A stretch of DNA of 64,000 nt from Stagnimonas aquatica. GTDB lineage: Bacteria > Pseudomonadota > Gammaproteobacteria > Nevskiales > Nevskiaceae. Where the stretch lies: positions 20,795-84,794 of the forward strand of contig NZ_RJVO01000010.1 of NCBI RefSeq assembly GCF_003730135.1, read 5' to 3'. The notes beneath the pieces were generated by a model that was not told the origin of the DNA, searched no databases, and saw only the letters and a list, made by a program, of their open reading frames with translations. The position numbers and the translations under genes are program-made. Every line of letters begins with the position of its first letter. The stretch's first letter is position 1. Shown here in pieces: positions 1 through 9,352 of the stretch.

Positions 1-1400
1 ATCAGCAGCGGCACGCTGGAGCCGGGCGCCAGGCGGGCCACGACTTCCTTCAGCCGCTCGGCACTGTCGATGGCCTGGCCGGAGAGGGTCAGCAGCACAT
101 CGCCCTCGCGCACGCCGGCTTCCAGCGCCGGGCCGGGTTCGACCGCCAGCACCCGTACGCCACCTTCGGCGACACGGGCTTGCGCACGGTCGGCGGCGCT
201 CAGCCGTTCCACGCCCAGGCCCAGCGGCAGGCGCGAGCGCACCGGCGCCTCGCCACCGGTCGCCACCTCTTCCGGCAGTTCGCCGATCTCGACCTTGACC
301 GTGATCTGCTTGCCCTCGCGCAGCACCTTCAGCGGCACGTCGGCGCCCGGGTCGACCACGCCCACCAACGGCGGCAGCTCGCTGGAAACGCCCAGGTTCT
401 GGCCGTCGAAAGCCAGGATCACGTCGCCGGGCTGGATGCCGGCCTTTTCCGCCGGCGAGCCGGGAATCACCTTGGCGACCAGGGCGCCCTCGGCACGCGC
501 CATGCCGAAGCTCTGCGCCAGGGCACGGGTGACTTCCTGCACGACCACGCCCAGCCAGCCACGGGTGACGTGGCCCTTGTCCTTGAGCTGCTCGGCGACG
601 CGCAAGGCGACCTCGATGGGGATCGCGAAGGCGATGCCGGAGTTGCCGCCGGTCTGGGAGTAGATCTGCGAGTTGACGCCAACCACCTCGCCCTTGAGGT
701 TGAACAGCGGACCACCGGAATTGCCCGGGTTGATCGCCGCGTCGGTCTGGATGAACGGCACGTACTGCTCGGTGAAAAGGCTGCGGCCCTTGGCGGAAAC
801 GATGCCGGCGGTCACCGAGTAGTCGAAGCCGAACGGCGAACCGATGGCCATCACCCACTGCCCGACCCGGAGCTTGCCGGCCTCGGCGACCTTCACCGCC
901 GGCAGCTTGTCAGCGTCGATCTTGAGCAGGGCGATGTCGCTGGGCTCGTCCATGCCGACCACGGTGGCGGTCAGCTCACGGCGGTCGGACAGGCGCACCA
1001 GCACCTCCTTGGCGTCCTTGACCACGTGGGTGTTGGTGATGATGTAGCCGTCCTTCCAGAGCACGAAGCCGGAGCCCAGGGACTGCTGATCTTCCGGCGA
1101 CTCCTCGGGTTCCTCGGCCGGCGGCAGGCCGTTGGGCGCGTGCTGCTCGAGGAAGCGCTTCATCCATTCCGGCAGATTGTCCGGCACCGGCGCACCGCCC
1201 TCGGCCGCACCCGGCTCGGCTTCGGTGGCGGCAGCGGTCTCGGCCGGGATGGTGCTGATGTTCACCACCGAGGGGCTGACCTCTTCCACCAGATCGGCGA
1301 AATCCGGCAGGCGCACCTCGGCGGGAGTCCTGGAACAGGCCACCGAGAGCAGCGCGGCAACACACAGCGAGGCGGCGCGCGGCCAGACGGCAGACGGCAT
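1..1400 (-). CDS. mucD: MucD/DegP-family periplasmic serine protease (3' end cut by window)
   Basis: Periplasmic HtrA-type protease that degrades misfolded envelope proteins and dampens the sigma-E response. The reading frame starts at ATG 1400 and is open to base 1. The N-terminus is hydrophobic and ends in LLSVAC, a possible (not ideal) lipobox. The trypsin-like triad is visible: His in ITNTHVV (about residue 123), Asp in SDIALL (about 154) and Ser in NPGNSGGPL (about 227). A first PDZ domain starts near residue 282 (RGWLGVVV) and a second near 399 (LGVERLS). It is the last gene of the rpoE-rseA-rseB-mucD set, about 56 bases after rseB. Family identity is certain. The name mucD rather than degP/degQ rests on the Pseudomonas-like gene order. 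Confidence 0.95.
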   Translation of the reverse strand, partial: MPSAVWPRAASLCVAALLSVACSRTPAEVRLPDFADLVEEVSPSVVNISTIPAETAAATEAEPGAAEGGAPVPDNLPEWMKRFLEQHAPNGLPPAEEPEESPEDQQSLGSGFVLWKDGYIITNTHVVKDAKEVLVRLSDRRELTATVVGMDEPSDIALLKIDADKLPAVKVAEAGKLRVGQWVMAIGSPFGFDYSVTAGIVSAKGRSLFTEQYVPFIQTDAAINPGNSGGPLFNLKGEVVGVNSQIYSQTGGNSGIAFAIPIEVALRVAEQLKDKGHVTRGWLGVVVQEVTRALAQSFGMARAEGALVAKVIPGSPAEKAGIQPGDVILAFDGQNLGVSSELPPLVGVVDPGADVPLKVLREGKQITVKVEIGELPEEVATGGEAPVRSRLPLGLGVERLSAADRAQARVAEGGVRVLAVEPGPALEAGVREGDVLLTLSGQAIDSAERLKEVVARLAPGSSVPLL

Positions 1401-1456
1401 GGGCAAGGCTCCGGAACGGGGACGACGAGGCGATTATTCTAGGCCGCAGGGCGGCT

Positions 1457-2440
1457 TCAGGGCTTGGCAGCCTCTGGGGCATCCTTGAGCAGCAGGTGTT
1501 CGCCGATGTAGCGCACCGCCGCCGGCGGCGTCTCGCCAACCACGGTGACGTGAAAGCCGCCGTACACGCGGCCATAGGCATTCACCGCGCCCATGCTGCT
1601 AAGACCGACGAACGCCCGTTCCGGAGGCACGTCGCGGGCGGCGAACAGCGACACCGCCGACAGGCCGTCGGAAATCAGCACGTGCTCGACGGCGCCACGG
1701 CCGTCCTTGCCAGGACGGCGGTCGCGCAGCGTGACCTTGAAGCCGGCGGGCAACTGCTCCAGGCGCAGCGGAAAGTCGCTGAGATCGGCGTTGTCCGAGG
1801 GCGTCGGTTCCTGACGCACCACGGTGCGGAACTGACGGGCGTCCAAGTCGGGCTCGAAGGCCTGCACCGGCAAGCTCTCGGGGAACTCCACCTCGGTGAA
1901 CATCACCTCTTCGAGAATGCGCCGGTCACGGCTGACCAGGCGCACCTTCAGCGGCACGCCGGAACTCTCGTCGGCCCAGATCTCGAAGCCATAGCGGTAA
2001 TCGTCCTTCGGCGCCAGCTCCACGCCCTTGCAGTTGCGGCCGGCGATGCGGGCGTTGCCCAGCTCGCGCAACTCGTACCAGGCGGCCAGCGCCGCCAGGG
2101 TTTCCGGCGAGACCTGGGTCAGCAGGCCCTTGAGCGCCGGCCGCTTGAGGTCGAGCTTGCGCTCCTTGGGCAAGAGGCAGGTGATCTTGTTGTCCTGGCG
2201 GATGATCTCGCGCGGCTCGCCGGTGAGGGCGGTCAGGCGTTCACGCTCCACCCCGCCCTCGTAGCCGTGCACCAGACGCAGCGACTCGATGGCGCTGCCG
2301 GCGCGGTAGACCACCACGCCCCGGTAATTGGCGGTCCGCGAGGCGTCGGCGGCCTTGAGCAGAATTTGTTCCGGATCGGCCTGGGCGGCGCCTGCGGCGA
2401 CCAGGCCCAGCACGCAGGCAGCGAGACAGCGGCGCAGCAT
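1457..2440 (-). CDS. rseB: Sigma-E factor regulatory protein RseB/MucB
   Basis: Periplasmic co-regulator that binds the anti-sigma factor RseA and shields it from site-1 proteolysis; in the family it senses mislocalised lipoproteins or lipopolysaccharide. The 327-residue protein has a signal peptide with cleavage expected after AGAAQA. A LolA-like N-terminal half follows (YRGVVVYRAG, RLVHGYEGG) and then the smaller C-terminal MucB/RseB domain (LPAGFKV, HVLISDGLSAVSLF). The gene begins two bases after the rseA stop, so it is probably co-translated with it. Length and order match the family, and nothing looks damaged. Confidence 0.95.
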   Translation of the reverse strand: MLRRCLAACVLGLVAAGAAQADPEQILLKAADASRTANYRGVVVYRAGSAIESLRLVHGYEGGVERERLTALTGEPREIIRQDNKITCLLPKERKLDLKRPALKGLLTQVSPETLAALAAWYELRELGNARIAGRNCKGVELAPKDDYRYGFEIWADESSGVPLKVRLVSRDRRILEEVMFTEVEFPESLPVQAFEPDLDARQFRTVVRQEPTPSDNADLSDFPLRLEQLPAGFKVTLRDRRPGKDGRGAVEHVLISDGLSAVSLFAARDVPPERAFVGLSSMGAVNAYGRVYGGFHVTVVGETPPAAVRYIGEHLLLKDAPEAAKP

Positions 2441-2442
2441 GC

Positions 2443-3066
2443 TTATTCGCCGTCCGCGGAATACCCGGTCGTGTTCACGACGAAGCGGGCATTGGAGATG
2501 GCACCACCCATGCTGCGTTCGGCGAGGGTATTGCTGTGTTCCATCAGATAGCTGTTGAGCACCTCGGCGGAGGCGGCATCCAGCGCACGGCCACCATCAC
2601 CGTTGGGCTCGGGCGCGCTCCAACGCACGGCGGCGACTTCGGCGGCCGGCACCGCCGGCGCCACGGTGGCGACAACCTGCGTGGCGGCATCACGGCTCAG
2701 CGGCTGACCGAAGAACAGCACTGCGGCGGCGACACCGGCGGCGGCCGACAGCGGCACCAGGCTGCGCCAGGTCGGGCGCGCGGCGGGCCGATTGCCGGTC
2801 GGCGGCTGGCGGCGGCTGTCCAGCCGCACCACTGTGGGGTGGTCGATGGCGTCCTGCTGCTCCTGCTGAAGGGCTGCCATCACGCCGGCGCAGAAATCGC
2901 CGCCAGTGGTGCGGACGGCCACGCCCTCACGGGCATCACGCGCCTCCCAAAGCCGGCTCCATTCGTTCTTCAGGGCGGGATCGCGGTCCATCGCCTCCAG
3001 CAGGCCGTCCCATTCGGCGGCGGTGGCGGCGTTGTCGACGGCAGCGGAGAGCACTTCTCTGGACAT
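2443..3066 (-). CDS. rseA: Anti-sigma-E factor RseA/MucA
   Basis: Inner-membrane anti-sigma factor that holds RpoE inactive until regulated proteolysis releases it. I start it at ATG 3066 (MSREVLSAAVD), because AGGAAG lies at ribosome-binding distance upstream; an in-frame ATG at 3099 has no such site. The product is about 207 residues. The N-terminal anti-sigma domain (LLEAMDRDPALKNEWSRLWE) is followed by one membrane segment near residues 100-120 (LVPLSAAAGVAAAVLFFG) and a periplasmic tail rich in Ala and Val. It follows rpoE after about 108 bases and abuts rseB. Confidence 0.92.
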   Translation of the reverse strand: MSREVLSAAVDNAATAAEWDGLLEAMDRDPALKNEWSRLWEARDAREGVAVRTTGGDFCAGVMAALQQEQQDAIDHPTVVRLDSRRQPPTGNRPAARPTWRSLVPLSAAAGVAAAVLFFGQPLSRDAATQVVATVAPAVPAAEVAAVRWSAPEPNGDGGRALDAASAEVLNSYLMEHSNTLAERSMGGAISNARFVVNTTGYSADGE

Positions 3067-3174
3067 TCGGGACTTCCTGCTAAGACAGGTGACGGCCAAG
3101 CGGCCGCACGCAGACCAATGAACCGTTCAGCGACGATAAAGTTCCATGCATGGACGATGGAAGGTTGTTCATGA

Positions 3175-3747
3175 CTAGTCGAGTAGCGGTGCCAGCACCG
3201 CGTCGATGGCCTCGCGAGCGCGGAAAATGCGCGAACGGACGGTGCCGATCGGGCAATCCATGGCCTCGGCGATCTCCTCGTAGGACAGGCCTTCCAACTC
3301 GCGCAGGGTGATGGCCGTGCGCAGATCGGGGGGCAGCTTGGCGATGGTTTCCGCCACCTTTTCCTTGATCTCCTCGGACAGAGCCGTCGCTTCCGGCGTG
3401 TCGCCATCGCTTAGTTGCTCGGTATGCCCGTAGAGTTCCGCGTCGGCGATGTCGATGTCGCGGTCGGCCGGCCGCCGCGAGCGCGACACCAGGTGGTTTT
3501 TCGCGGTGTTGATGCCGATGCGGTACAGCCAGGTGTAGAAGGCGCTGTTGCCCTGGAAGCCCTTCAGCGCGCGCCAGGCGCGGATGAAGGTTTCCTGGGC
3601 GACATCGGGCGCATCACCATCGCCGACCAGGCGGCTGACCAGTTGCACGATCTTGTGCTGGTACTTGCGCACCAGGAGCTCGAAGGCGCGCATGTCACCC
3701 GCCTGGGCCCTGGCTACCAGTTGCTCGTCTACGCCTTCCTCGCTCAT
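3175..3747 (-). CDS. rpoE: RNA polymerase sigma factor RpoE/AlgU
   Basis: ECF sigma factor of the envelope-stress response. The preferred start is ATG 3747 (MSEEGVDEQLVARAQ), giving 190 residues, the normal size; an in-frame ATG at 3771 would add eight atypical residues. Region 2 is clear (AFELLVRKYQHKI, DAPDVAQETFIRAWRAL, FYTWLYRIGINTAKNHL). Region 4 carries LPPDLRTAITLRELEGLSYEEIAEAMDCPIGTVRSR in split form, with the helix-turn-helix at about 150-175. It heads the rse operon and is divergent from nadB. Family members are auto-regulated, but I could not identify a convincing sigma-E promoter in the upstream gap. Confidence 0.96.
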   Translation of the reverse strand: MSEEGVDEQLVARAQAGDMRAFELLVRKYQHKIVQLVSRLVGDGDAPDVAQETFIRAWRALKGFQGNSAFYTWLYRIGINTAKNHLVSRSRRPADRDIDIADAELYGHTEQLSDGDTPEATALSEEIKEKVAETIAKLPPDLRTAITLRELEGLSYEEIAEAMDCPIGTVRSRIFRAREAIDAVLAPLLD

Positions 3748-3812
3748 GCCTGGACCCGGCGGCGGTCTCAAAGTCGACCGGCTCTGCCGCGCTAAACTCC
3801 CTTAAATTCGCC

Positions 3813-3831
3813 GACGCGCAAGCCGCGCGTC
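3813..3831. repeat. 7-bp perfect inverted repeat in the rpoE/nadB divergent gap
   Basis: GACGCGC and GCGCGTC flank the five bases AAGCC. The palindrome sits between the two divergent start codons, so it could be an operator or a hairpin in either leader. No function can be assigned from sequence alone. Confidence 0.4.
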
Positions 3832-3861
3832 CTCAATGCCTGAAGTCTAGCAAGTTTGAAC

Positions 3862-5466
3862 ATGCCCTCCGCACCGACCAGCTCCGCAACCCCCTACGAC
3901 GTGCTGGTGCTCGGCAGCGGCGCCGCCGGCCTTTCCCTGGCGCTGCGGCTGGCGCAGAAGGGCCGCTCGGTGATGCTGGTATCCAAGAGCAAGCTGGAAT
4001 CCGGCTCCACGCTCTGGGCCCAGGGCGGCATCTCGGCGGTGCTGGACGAGAACGACTCGCTGGAAAACCATGTCCGCGACACCCTGGTCGCCGGCGGCGG
4101 CTTGTGTGACGAGGAAGCGGTGCGATTCACCGTCGAACGCGGACCGGGCTGCATCCGCTGGCTGCTGGCGCAGGGCGTGCAGTTCACCCGCGACGAGGAG
4201 GGCAAGCAGCGCCCCCTGCACCTCACCCGCGAGGGCGGCCACAGCCATCGCCGCGTGGTGCACGCCGCCGACGCCACCGGCCGCGCGGTGGAAACCACCC
4301 TCGCCTCGCTGGCGGCACACCACCCCAACATCACCGTGCGCGAGCGCGCGGTGGTGGTGGAGCTGATCGTCGACCGCGCCGCCAAGCGCGCCCACGGCGC
4401 CTATCTGTTCGACCGCGACAGCGGCGAGGTCGAGGCCGTCGGCGCCAAGACCGTGGCCTTGTGCACCGGCGGCGCCAACCAGGTCTACCTGTATTCCAGC
4501 AATCCCTTCGGCGCCTCCGGTGACGGCATCGCCATGGCCTGGCGCGCCGGCTGCCGGGTGGCGAACATGGAATTCATGCAGTTCCATCCGACCTGCCTCT
4601 ACCACAAGGACTCGCGCAGCTTCCTGCTCACCGAGGCCCTGCGCGGCGAAGGCGGCTACCTGCGCATCCCCACCACCGGCGAACGCTTCATGCCGCGCTT
4701 CGACTCGCGCGCCGAGCTGGCGCCGCGCGATGTCGTCGCCCGCGCCATCGACCACGAGATGAAGCGCCTGGGCCTGCGCCATGTGAACCTCGATGTCACC
4801 CACCTGCCGGCCGCGTTCATCAAGGAACACTTCCCGACCATCTACGCACACTGCCTGGAGCTGGGGCTGAACATCACCAGGGAGCCGATCCCGGTGGTGC
4901 CCTCGGCGCATTTCACCTGCGGCGGCGTGATCACCGACCTGAAGGCGCGCACCGAGGTCGATGGCCTCTACGCCATCGGCGAGGTCGCCTGCACCGGCCT
5001 GCATGGCGCCAACCGCCTCGCCTCCAACTCCCTGCTGGAATGCCTGGCCTTCGCCGAGTCGGCGGCCGAGGACATCGAGCAGAGCCTGTCCAAGCGCCCA
5101 GCACCACCGGCGCTCCGGCAGTGGGACGCCAGCCGGGTCACCGACTCCGACGAGGACGTGGTGGTCAGCCACAACTGGCTGGAGCTGCGCACCTTCATGT
5201 GGGACTACGTCGGCATCGTCCGCACCAGCAAGCGGCTGGAGCGGGCGATGAACCGCATCGAGGTGCTCAAGCGCGAAATCCAGGACTACTACGGTAACTA
5301 CAAGATCACCGCGCACCTGGTGGAGCTGCGCAACCTGGTGGTCTGTGCCGAACTGATCGTGCGCTCGGCGATGCTGCGCAAGGAATCGCGCGGCCTGCAC
5401 TACACGCTGGACTATCCGCAGACGCTGCCCAAGGCGGAGCCGACGGTGCTCACGCCCAGCCACTGA
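3862..5466 (+). CDS. nadB: L-aspartate oxidase
   Basis: FAD-dependent oxidation of L-aspartate to iminoaspartate, the first step of NAD synthesis, in the cytoplasm. The start is ATG 3862; TTG 3856, two codons upstream, is also in frame. About 534 residues, normal for NadB. The FAD-binding motif [15 protein letters not shown] lies at about 15-29. Further family signatures are [22 protein letters not shown], the substrate-site [10 protein letters not shown], and [20 protein letters not shown] helical C-terminal domain ends with [12 protein letters not shown]. nadB divergent from rpoE is the Pseudomonas-type arrangement. Confidence 0.97.
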   Translation: MPSAPTSSATPYDVLVLGSGAAGLSLALRLAQKGRSVMLVSKSKLESGSTLWAQGGISAVLDENDSLENHVRDTLVAGGGLCDEEAVRFTVERGPGCIRWLLAQGVQFTRDEEGKQRPLHLTREGGHSHRRVVHAADATGRAVETTLASLAAHHPNITVRERAVVVELIVDRAAKRAHGAYLFDRDSGEVEAVGAKTVALCTGGANQVYLYSSNPFGASGDGIAMAWRAGCRVANMEFMQFHPTCLYHKDSRSFLLTEALRGEGGYLRIPTTGERFMPRFDSRAELAPRDVVARAIDHEMKRLGLRHVNLDVTHLPAAFIKEHFPTIYAHCLELGLNITREPIPVVPSAHFTCGGVITDLKARTEVDGLYAIGEVACTGLHGANRLASNSLLECLAFAESAAEDIEQSLSKRPAPPALRQWDASRVTDSDEDVVVSHNWLELRTFMWDYVGIVRTSKRLERAMNRIEVLKREIQDYYGNYKITAHLVELRNLVVCAELIVRSAMLRKESRGLHYTLDYPQTLPKAEPTVLTPSH

Positions 5467-5478
5467 GCCGGCTGCGGC

Positions 5479-6375
5479 TCATTCGCTGACCGCAGCACGC
5501 TCGGCGAGAAAATCGACGAAGGCGCGCACCCGCGCCGCCAGCCGCTGGTGGCCGACATAGAGCGCGTGGATGTCCTCGCTGTCGCCGGGGGTGAATTCGC
5601 TCAGCACCGGCAGCAGCCGGCCGGCGCGCAGATCCTCGCCGACCAGAAAGTGCGCCAGCCGCGCGATGCCGGCGCCGCCCACTGCCATCAGCCGCAGCGC
5701 CTCGCCGGAATTGCCCTGGAAACGCCCCGGCACGCTGCGCTGTAGCCACTGGCCTTCGACGCGAAAGCTCCAGCCCTCGATGGCGCGGCGGAAGTTAAAG
5801 TTGAGGCAGTTGTGCCGCTCCAGCTCGTCTGGCCGTAGCGGCGTTCCGTGCCTCGCAAGGTAGGACGGCGCGGCGGCGATGACCCAGCGACTGCTGCCGA
5901 GCTTGCGGGCGCGCAGATTGGAATCGCGCAAGGGCCCGTGGCGGATCGCCACGTCGGTGCGCTCGCTGACCAGATCGACCAGGGCATCGCTCAGCGACAG
6001 ATCCACGCTCACCTGCGGATAGCGGTCCATGAACTCCGGCAGGATCGGCAGCACCCGGTGCAGGCCGAACGGCAGCGAGGCACTGACCCGCAGCCGGCCG
6101 CGCGGCTCGGCCTTGTCGGCGACGAAGCTGCGCTCCAGCTCGTCGAGGTCGGCGAGGATGGCTTGCGCGCGCAGACGATAGGCCTCGCCCTCCGGCGTCA
6201 GTGCCAGCGAGCGGGTGGTCCGCTGCAACAGCCGCGTGCCCAGTCGCGCTTCCAGCCGGGCGACGCTGCGGCTGACCGCCGAAGGCGTCTGCCGCAGCGC
6301 CTTGGCGGCGGCGGCGAAGCTGCCGGTTTCCACCGACCGCAGGAACGCCTCGATTTCACCGGTGCGGTTGTCCAT
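5479..6375 (-). CDS. LysR-family transcriptional regulator
   Basis: Probable regulator of the divergent MFS/aldo-keto reductase pair. I take ATG 6375 (MDNRTGEIEAFLRSVE) as the start, giving 298 residues; the frame is open to 6450, but the extra 25 residues lie before the conserved helix-turn-helix. The N-terminal winged helix contains SFAAAAKALRQTPSAVSRSVARLEARLG. The effector domain (RLRVSASLPFGLHRVLPILPEF, DVAIRHGPLRDSNLRAR) is typical of the large LysR subgroup that regulates neighbouring transporters and oxidoreductases. The effector is unknown. Confidence 0.9.
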   Translation of the reverse strand: MDNRTGEIEAFLRSVETGSFAAAAKALRQTPSAVSRSVARLEARLGTRLLQRTTRSLALTPEGEAYRLRAQAILADLDELERSFVADKAEPRGRLRVSASLPFGLHRVLPILPEFMDRYPQVSVDLSLSDALVDLVSERTDVAIRHGPLRDSNLRARKLGSSRWVIAAAPSYLARHGTPLRPDELERHNCLNFNFRRAIEGWSFRVEGQWLQRSVPGRFQGNSGEALRLMAVGGAGIARLAHFLVGEDLRAGRLLPVLSEFTPGDSEDIHALYVGHQRLAARVRAFVDFLAERAAVSE

Positions 6376-6482
6376 GCGTTCTATTCGTGCATTGAGAGCA
6401 CGAGAGTTTTGAATAGCGACATTCTTATCATCAATAGCCGCGACTGGCATGGTGGCGCCCTGAATTTCACGGAGCCCCCGTC

Positions 6483-7664
6483 ATGCCACTCGCCCTGTAC
6501 GCCCTCACCGCCGGCGCCTTCGGTATCGGCGTCACCGAGTTCGTGATCATGGGCCTGCTGCTGGAAGTGAGCGCCGATCTCGGCGTCTCGATCTCCGCCG
6601 CCGGCCTGCTGATTTCCGGCTACGCCCTGGGGGTGATGGTCGGCGCGCCGCTGATGACCATCCTCACCGCCCGCTGGCCGCGCAAGACCGTGCTGCTGGT
6701 GCTGATGGCGATCTTCACGCTCGGCAATCTCGCCTGCGCGCTGGCACCCGGCTACGCCGCGTTGCTGGCGGCGCGGGTGCTGACCGCCTTCGCCCACGGC
6801 ACCTTCTTCGGCGTCGGCTCGGTGGTCGCCACCGGTCTGGTGGCACCGCAGCAGCGCGCCTCGGCAATCGCGGTGATGTTCACCGGCCTGACCGTGGCAA
6901 CCGTGCTCGGCGTGCCCTTCGGCACCTGGCTGGGCCAGCACTACGGTTGGCGCGCAACCTTCTGGGCGGTGAGCGCGGTGGGCGCCCTGGCGCTGGCGAT
7001 CATCGCCGCCCTGGTGCCCAGCCAGGCGGCTCCGGCGGATGCCGGCGACTGGCGCGCCGAGTTGCGCGCGCTGGCGCGGCCGCCGGTGCTGCTCGGCCTG
7101 CTCACCACCGTGCTCGGCTTCGGCGGCCTGTTCACGGTGTTCACCTACATCGCGCCGCTGCTGCGCCAAGTCAGCGGGTTTTCGGAAGCTGCGGTGTCGC
7201 CGATCCTGCTGCTGTTCGGCGGTGGCCTGGTGGTCGGCAACCTGCTGGGCGGCAAGCTCGCCGACCGCCGGTTGCTGCCGACCCTGCTCGGCAGCCTGCT
7301 GCTGCTGGCGCTGGTGATGGGCCTGATGAGCTTCGCCCTGCACAGCCAGTGGCTGACCGTGCTGTTCGTCGCCCTGCTCGGCGCCGCCTCCTTCGCCACC
7401 GTGCCGCCCTTGCAGATGTGGGTGCTGGAAAAAGCCGGCGGCGCCGGCCAGAGCCTGGCCTCCAGCTTCAACATCGGCGCCTTCAACCTCGGCAATGCCC
7501 TCGGCGCCTGGCTGGGTGGCGAGGTCATCGACCAGGGCTTGGGTCTGGCCGCGCTGCCCTGGGTCGGTGCCCTGGTGCCACTGGCGGCGCTGGCCGTCGC
7601 CCTGTCGGCGCGTGCGCTCGACCAGCGCGCGTCGCCCGCCGGCCGCATCGCGGCCAGCGCCTGA
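6483..7664 (+). CDS. MFS transporter, drug/arabinose-efflux (DHA1-like) type
   Basis: A 393-residue, 12-helix major facilitator protein. The start sits just before helix 1 (ALTAGAFGIGVTEFVIMGLL). The loop 2-3 motif is reduced to LTARWPRKTVLLVLMA, and motif C-like FTGLTVATVLGVPFGTWLG lies in helix 5. The closest general resemblance is to AraJ/PbuE-type efflux proteins. It is divergent from a LysR gene 107 bases away and is followed after 30 bases by an aldo-keto reductase, so the three probably form one regulated unit for export and reduction of a small molecule. The substrate cannot be read from the sequence. Confidence 0.9.
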   Translation: MPLALYALTAGAFGIGVTEFVIMGLLLEVSADLGVSISAAGLLISGYALGVMVGAPLMTILTARWPRKTVLLVLMAIFTLGNLACALAPGYAALLAARVLTAFAHGTFFGVGSVVATGLVAPQQRASAIAVMFTGLTVATVLGVPFGTWLGQHYGWRATFWAVSAVGALALAIIAALVPSQAAPADAGDWRAELRALARPPVLLGLLTTVLGFGGLFTVFTYIAPLLRQVSGFSEAAVSPILLLFGGGLVVGNLLGGKLADRRLLPTLLGSLLLLALVMGLMSFALHSQWLTVLFVALLGAASFATVPPLQMWVLEKAGGAGQSLASSFNIGAFNLGNALGAWLGGEVIDQGLGLAALPWVGALVPLAALAVALSARALDQRASPAGRIAASA

Positions 7665-7694
7665 ATCGTTTCCCTCCAACCCAAGGACTTCGCC

Positions 7695-8726
7695 ATGGAA
7701 TACCGCTATCTCGGACGTTCGGGCTTCAAGGTTCCTGTGCTCGGCTTCGGCGCCGGCACCTTCGGCGGCCAGGGCCCCTTGTTCAGCGCCTGGGGCAATA
7801 CCGACAGTGCCGGCGCGCGCCGCATCGTCGACATCTGCCTCGACGCCGGCCTGAGTCTGTTCGACAGCGCCGACGTGTACTCGGACGGCGCTTCCGAAAC
7901 CATCCTCGGCGCGGCGCTGAAAGGCCGCCGCAGCCAGGCCATCATTTCGACCAAGCTGTCGCTGCGCAGTGGCGATGGGCCCAACCAGGTCGGCTCCTCG
8001 CGCCAGCATCTGCTGGCAGCGACCGAGGCCGCGCTGCGCCGGCTGGACACCGACTACATCGACATCCTGCAACTGCACGCCTTCGACGCGATGACGCCGG
8101 TCGAGCAGGTGCTCGGCACCCTGGACGACCTGGTGCGCGCCGGCAAGCTGCGTTACATCGGCGTCTCGAATTTTTCCGGCTGGCAGTTGATGAAGTCGCT
8201 GGCCGCCTCCGAGCGCCTGGGCCTGTCGCGCTACGTCGCCAACCAGACCTACTACTCGCTGATCGGCCGCGACTACGAATGGGAGCTGATGCCGCTCGGG
8301 CTCGACCAGGGTCTGGGCGCCATCGTCTGGAGCCCGCTGGGCTGGGGCCGGCTCACCGGCCGCATCCGGCGCGGCCAGCCGCTGCCCGCCGGCAGCCGCC
8401 TGCACGAGACCGCCGGCTTCGCGCCGCCGGTGGACGAGGAGCGCCTGTACCGGATCGTCGAGGCGATGGACGAAGTCGCGGAGGAAACCGGCAAGACCCT
8501 GCCGCAGATCGCCATCAACTGGTTGCTGCGCCGCCCGACCGTGGCCAACGTGCTGATCGGCGCCCGCGACGAGGCGCAGTTGCGGCAGAACCTCGGCGCA
8601 CTCGGCTGGCAACTGAGCCCGGCCCAGCTGGCGCGGCTCGACGCCGCCAGCGCGGTCACCCCGCCCTATCCCTATTACCCCTACTGGAACGGCCAGTTCG
8701 CCGAGCGCTGCCCGCCGCCGGTGTAG
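7695..8726 (+). CDS. Aldo-keto reductase
   Basis: NAD(P)H-dependent reductase with an (alpha/beta)8 barrel, 343 residues, cytoplasmic. The catalytic tetrad is visible: Asp and Tyr in LFDSADVYSDG (about 55-60), Lys in IISTKLSLRS and His in DILQLHAFD. The C-terminal cofactor region (IVWSPLGWGRLTGRI, ANVLIGARDEAQLRQN) fits the YajO/PhdF-like group. It follows the MFS gene with 30 bases between and is likely co-transcribed. The tail PPYPYYPYWNGQF is common in this group. The physiological substrate is unknown. Confidence 0.9.
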   Translation: MEYRYLGRSGFKVPVLGFGAGTFGGQGPLFSAWGNTDSAGARRIVDICLDAGLSLFDSADVYSDGASETILGAALKGRRSQAIISTKLSLRSGDGPNQVGSSRQHLLAATEAALRRLDTDYIDILQLHAFDAMTPVEQVLGTLDDLVRAGKLRYIGVSNFSGWQLMKSLAASERLGLSRYVANQTYYSLIGRDYEWELMPLGLDQGLGAIVWSPLGWGRLTGRIRRGQPLPAGSRLHETAGFAPPVDEERLYRIVEAMDEVAEETGKTLPQIAINWLLRRPTVANVLIGARDEAQLRQNLGALGWQLSPAQLARLDAASAVTPPYPYYPYWNGQFAERCPPPV

Positions 8727-8786
8727 CGGTGCTCAGGTGCCGATTGGGCGGGCGCAACGCAGCGGACTGCGGCAGGGCGTAGCGCC

Positions 8787-9284
8787 CTAGTCGAACAGCG
8801 TCTTGCTGCGAAACCGCGCCTCGTGCGCGAGCAGCCATTTCTTGCGCTCGATGCCGCCGCCGAACCCGGTCATGGAGCCATCAGCGCCGATCACCCGGTG
8901 GCAGGGCACGATGATCGGGATCGGGTTCCTGCCGTTGGCGAGGCCGACCGCGCGCACCGCCTTGTGGTCGCCGATCAGCCGCGCCTGCTCGCCGTAGCTG
9001 CGGGTCTCGCCGAACGGGATTTCCAGCAACGCCGCCCAGACCTTCTGCTGGAATTCGGTGCCCTTAGAGTTCATCGGCAGCTGGAAGCCCTTGCGGCGGC
9101 CCGCGAAGTATTCCTCCAACTGAGCGCACGCCGCACGCAGCGCCGAATCGGCATCGTCGCGGCGCCAGCCCTCGCGGTCGGGCGGATAGCGGTTGTCCTC
9201 GAACAACAGGCCAGTCAGGCGTCCAGCGACGGCGGACAGCGTCAGGTCCCCGACGGGGCTGTTGATGGTGGTGTAGATGGTCAT
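8787..9284 (-). CDS. ogt: Methylated-DNA-protein-cysteine methyltransferase (Ogt type)
   Basis: Suicidal transfer of O6-alkyl groups from guanine to an active-site Cys. The start is ATG 9284, preceded by AGGGAG at good spacing; the frame is open far upstream, but that stretch is antisense-like and overlaps other genes. 165 residues, as in stand-alone Ogt. The active-site motif IIVPCHRVIG is near residue 130, preceded by the helix-turn-helix region GETRSYGEQARLIG. It lies just downstream of the Ada-AlkA fusion on the same strand, 68 bases away, forming an alkylation-repair pair. Confidence 0.95.
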   Translation of the reverse strand: MTIYTTINSPVGDLTLSAVAGRLTGLLFEDNRYPPDREGWRRDDADSALRAACAQLEEYFAGRRKGFQLPMNSKGTEFQQKVWAALLEIPFGETRSYGEQARLIGDHKAVRAVGLANGRNPIPIIVPCHRVIGADGSMTGFGGGIERKKWLLAHEARFRSKTLFD

Positions 9285-9313
9285 GTCTCGATCTCCCTTG
9301 CGATTTCGATTAC

Positions 9314-9339
9314 TCCCTCCCTCGCTTGCGGGGGAAGGA
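9314..9339. repeat. Imperfect copy of a dispersed C/G-run palindrome
   Basis: TCCCTCCCTCGC-TT-GCGGGGGAAGGA is an imperfect inverted repeat in the ada-ogt gap. It resembles the perfect palindrome at 34449-34472, so both look like copies of one dispersed hairpin family. It may act as a weak terminator or leader hairpin for ogt. Confidence 0.5.
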
Positions 9340-9352
9340 CAAAAACCCAGCA

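Noticed and set aside
3748..3861. Sigma-E-type promoter upstream of rpoE
   Set aside because: An AAACTT occurs on the minus strand, but no matching TCnAA-like -10 lies at the right spacing, so I do not call it.
3847..5463. 538-codon open frame antisense to nadB
   Set aside because: NadB on the plus strand is unmistakable; the antisense frame has no recognisable domain and is a by-product of high GC third positions.
6381..8612. 743-codon open frame antisense to the MFS and aldo-keto reductase genes
   Set aside because: The composition is Gln/Arg/Gly/Ala-rich with no domain; the plus-strand genes are well supported.
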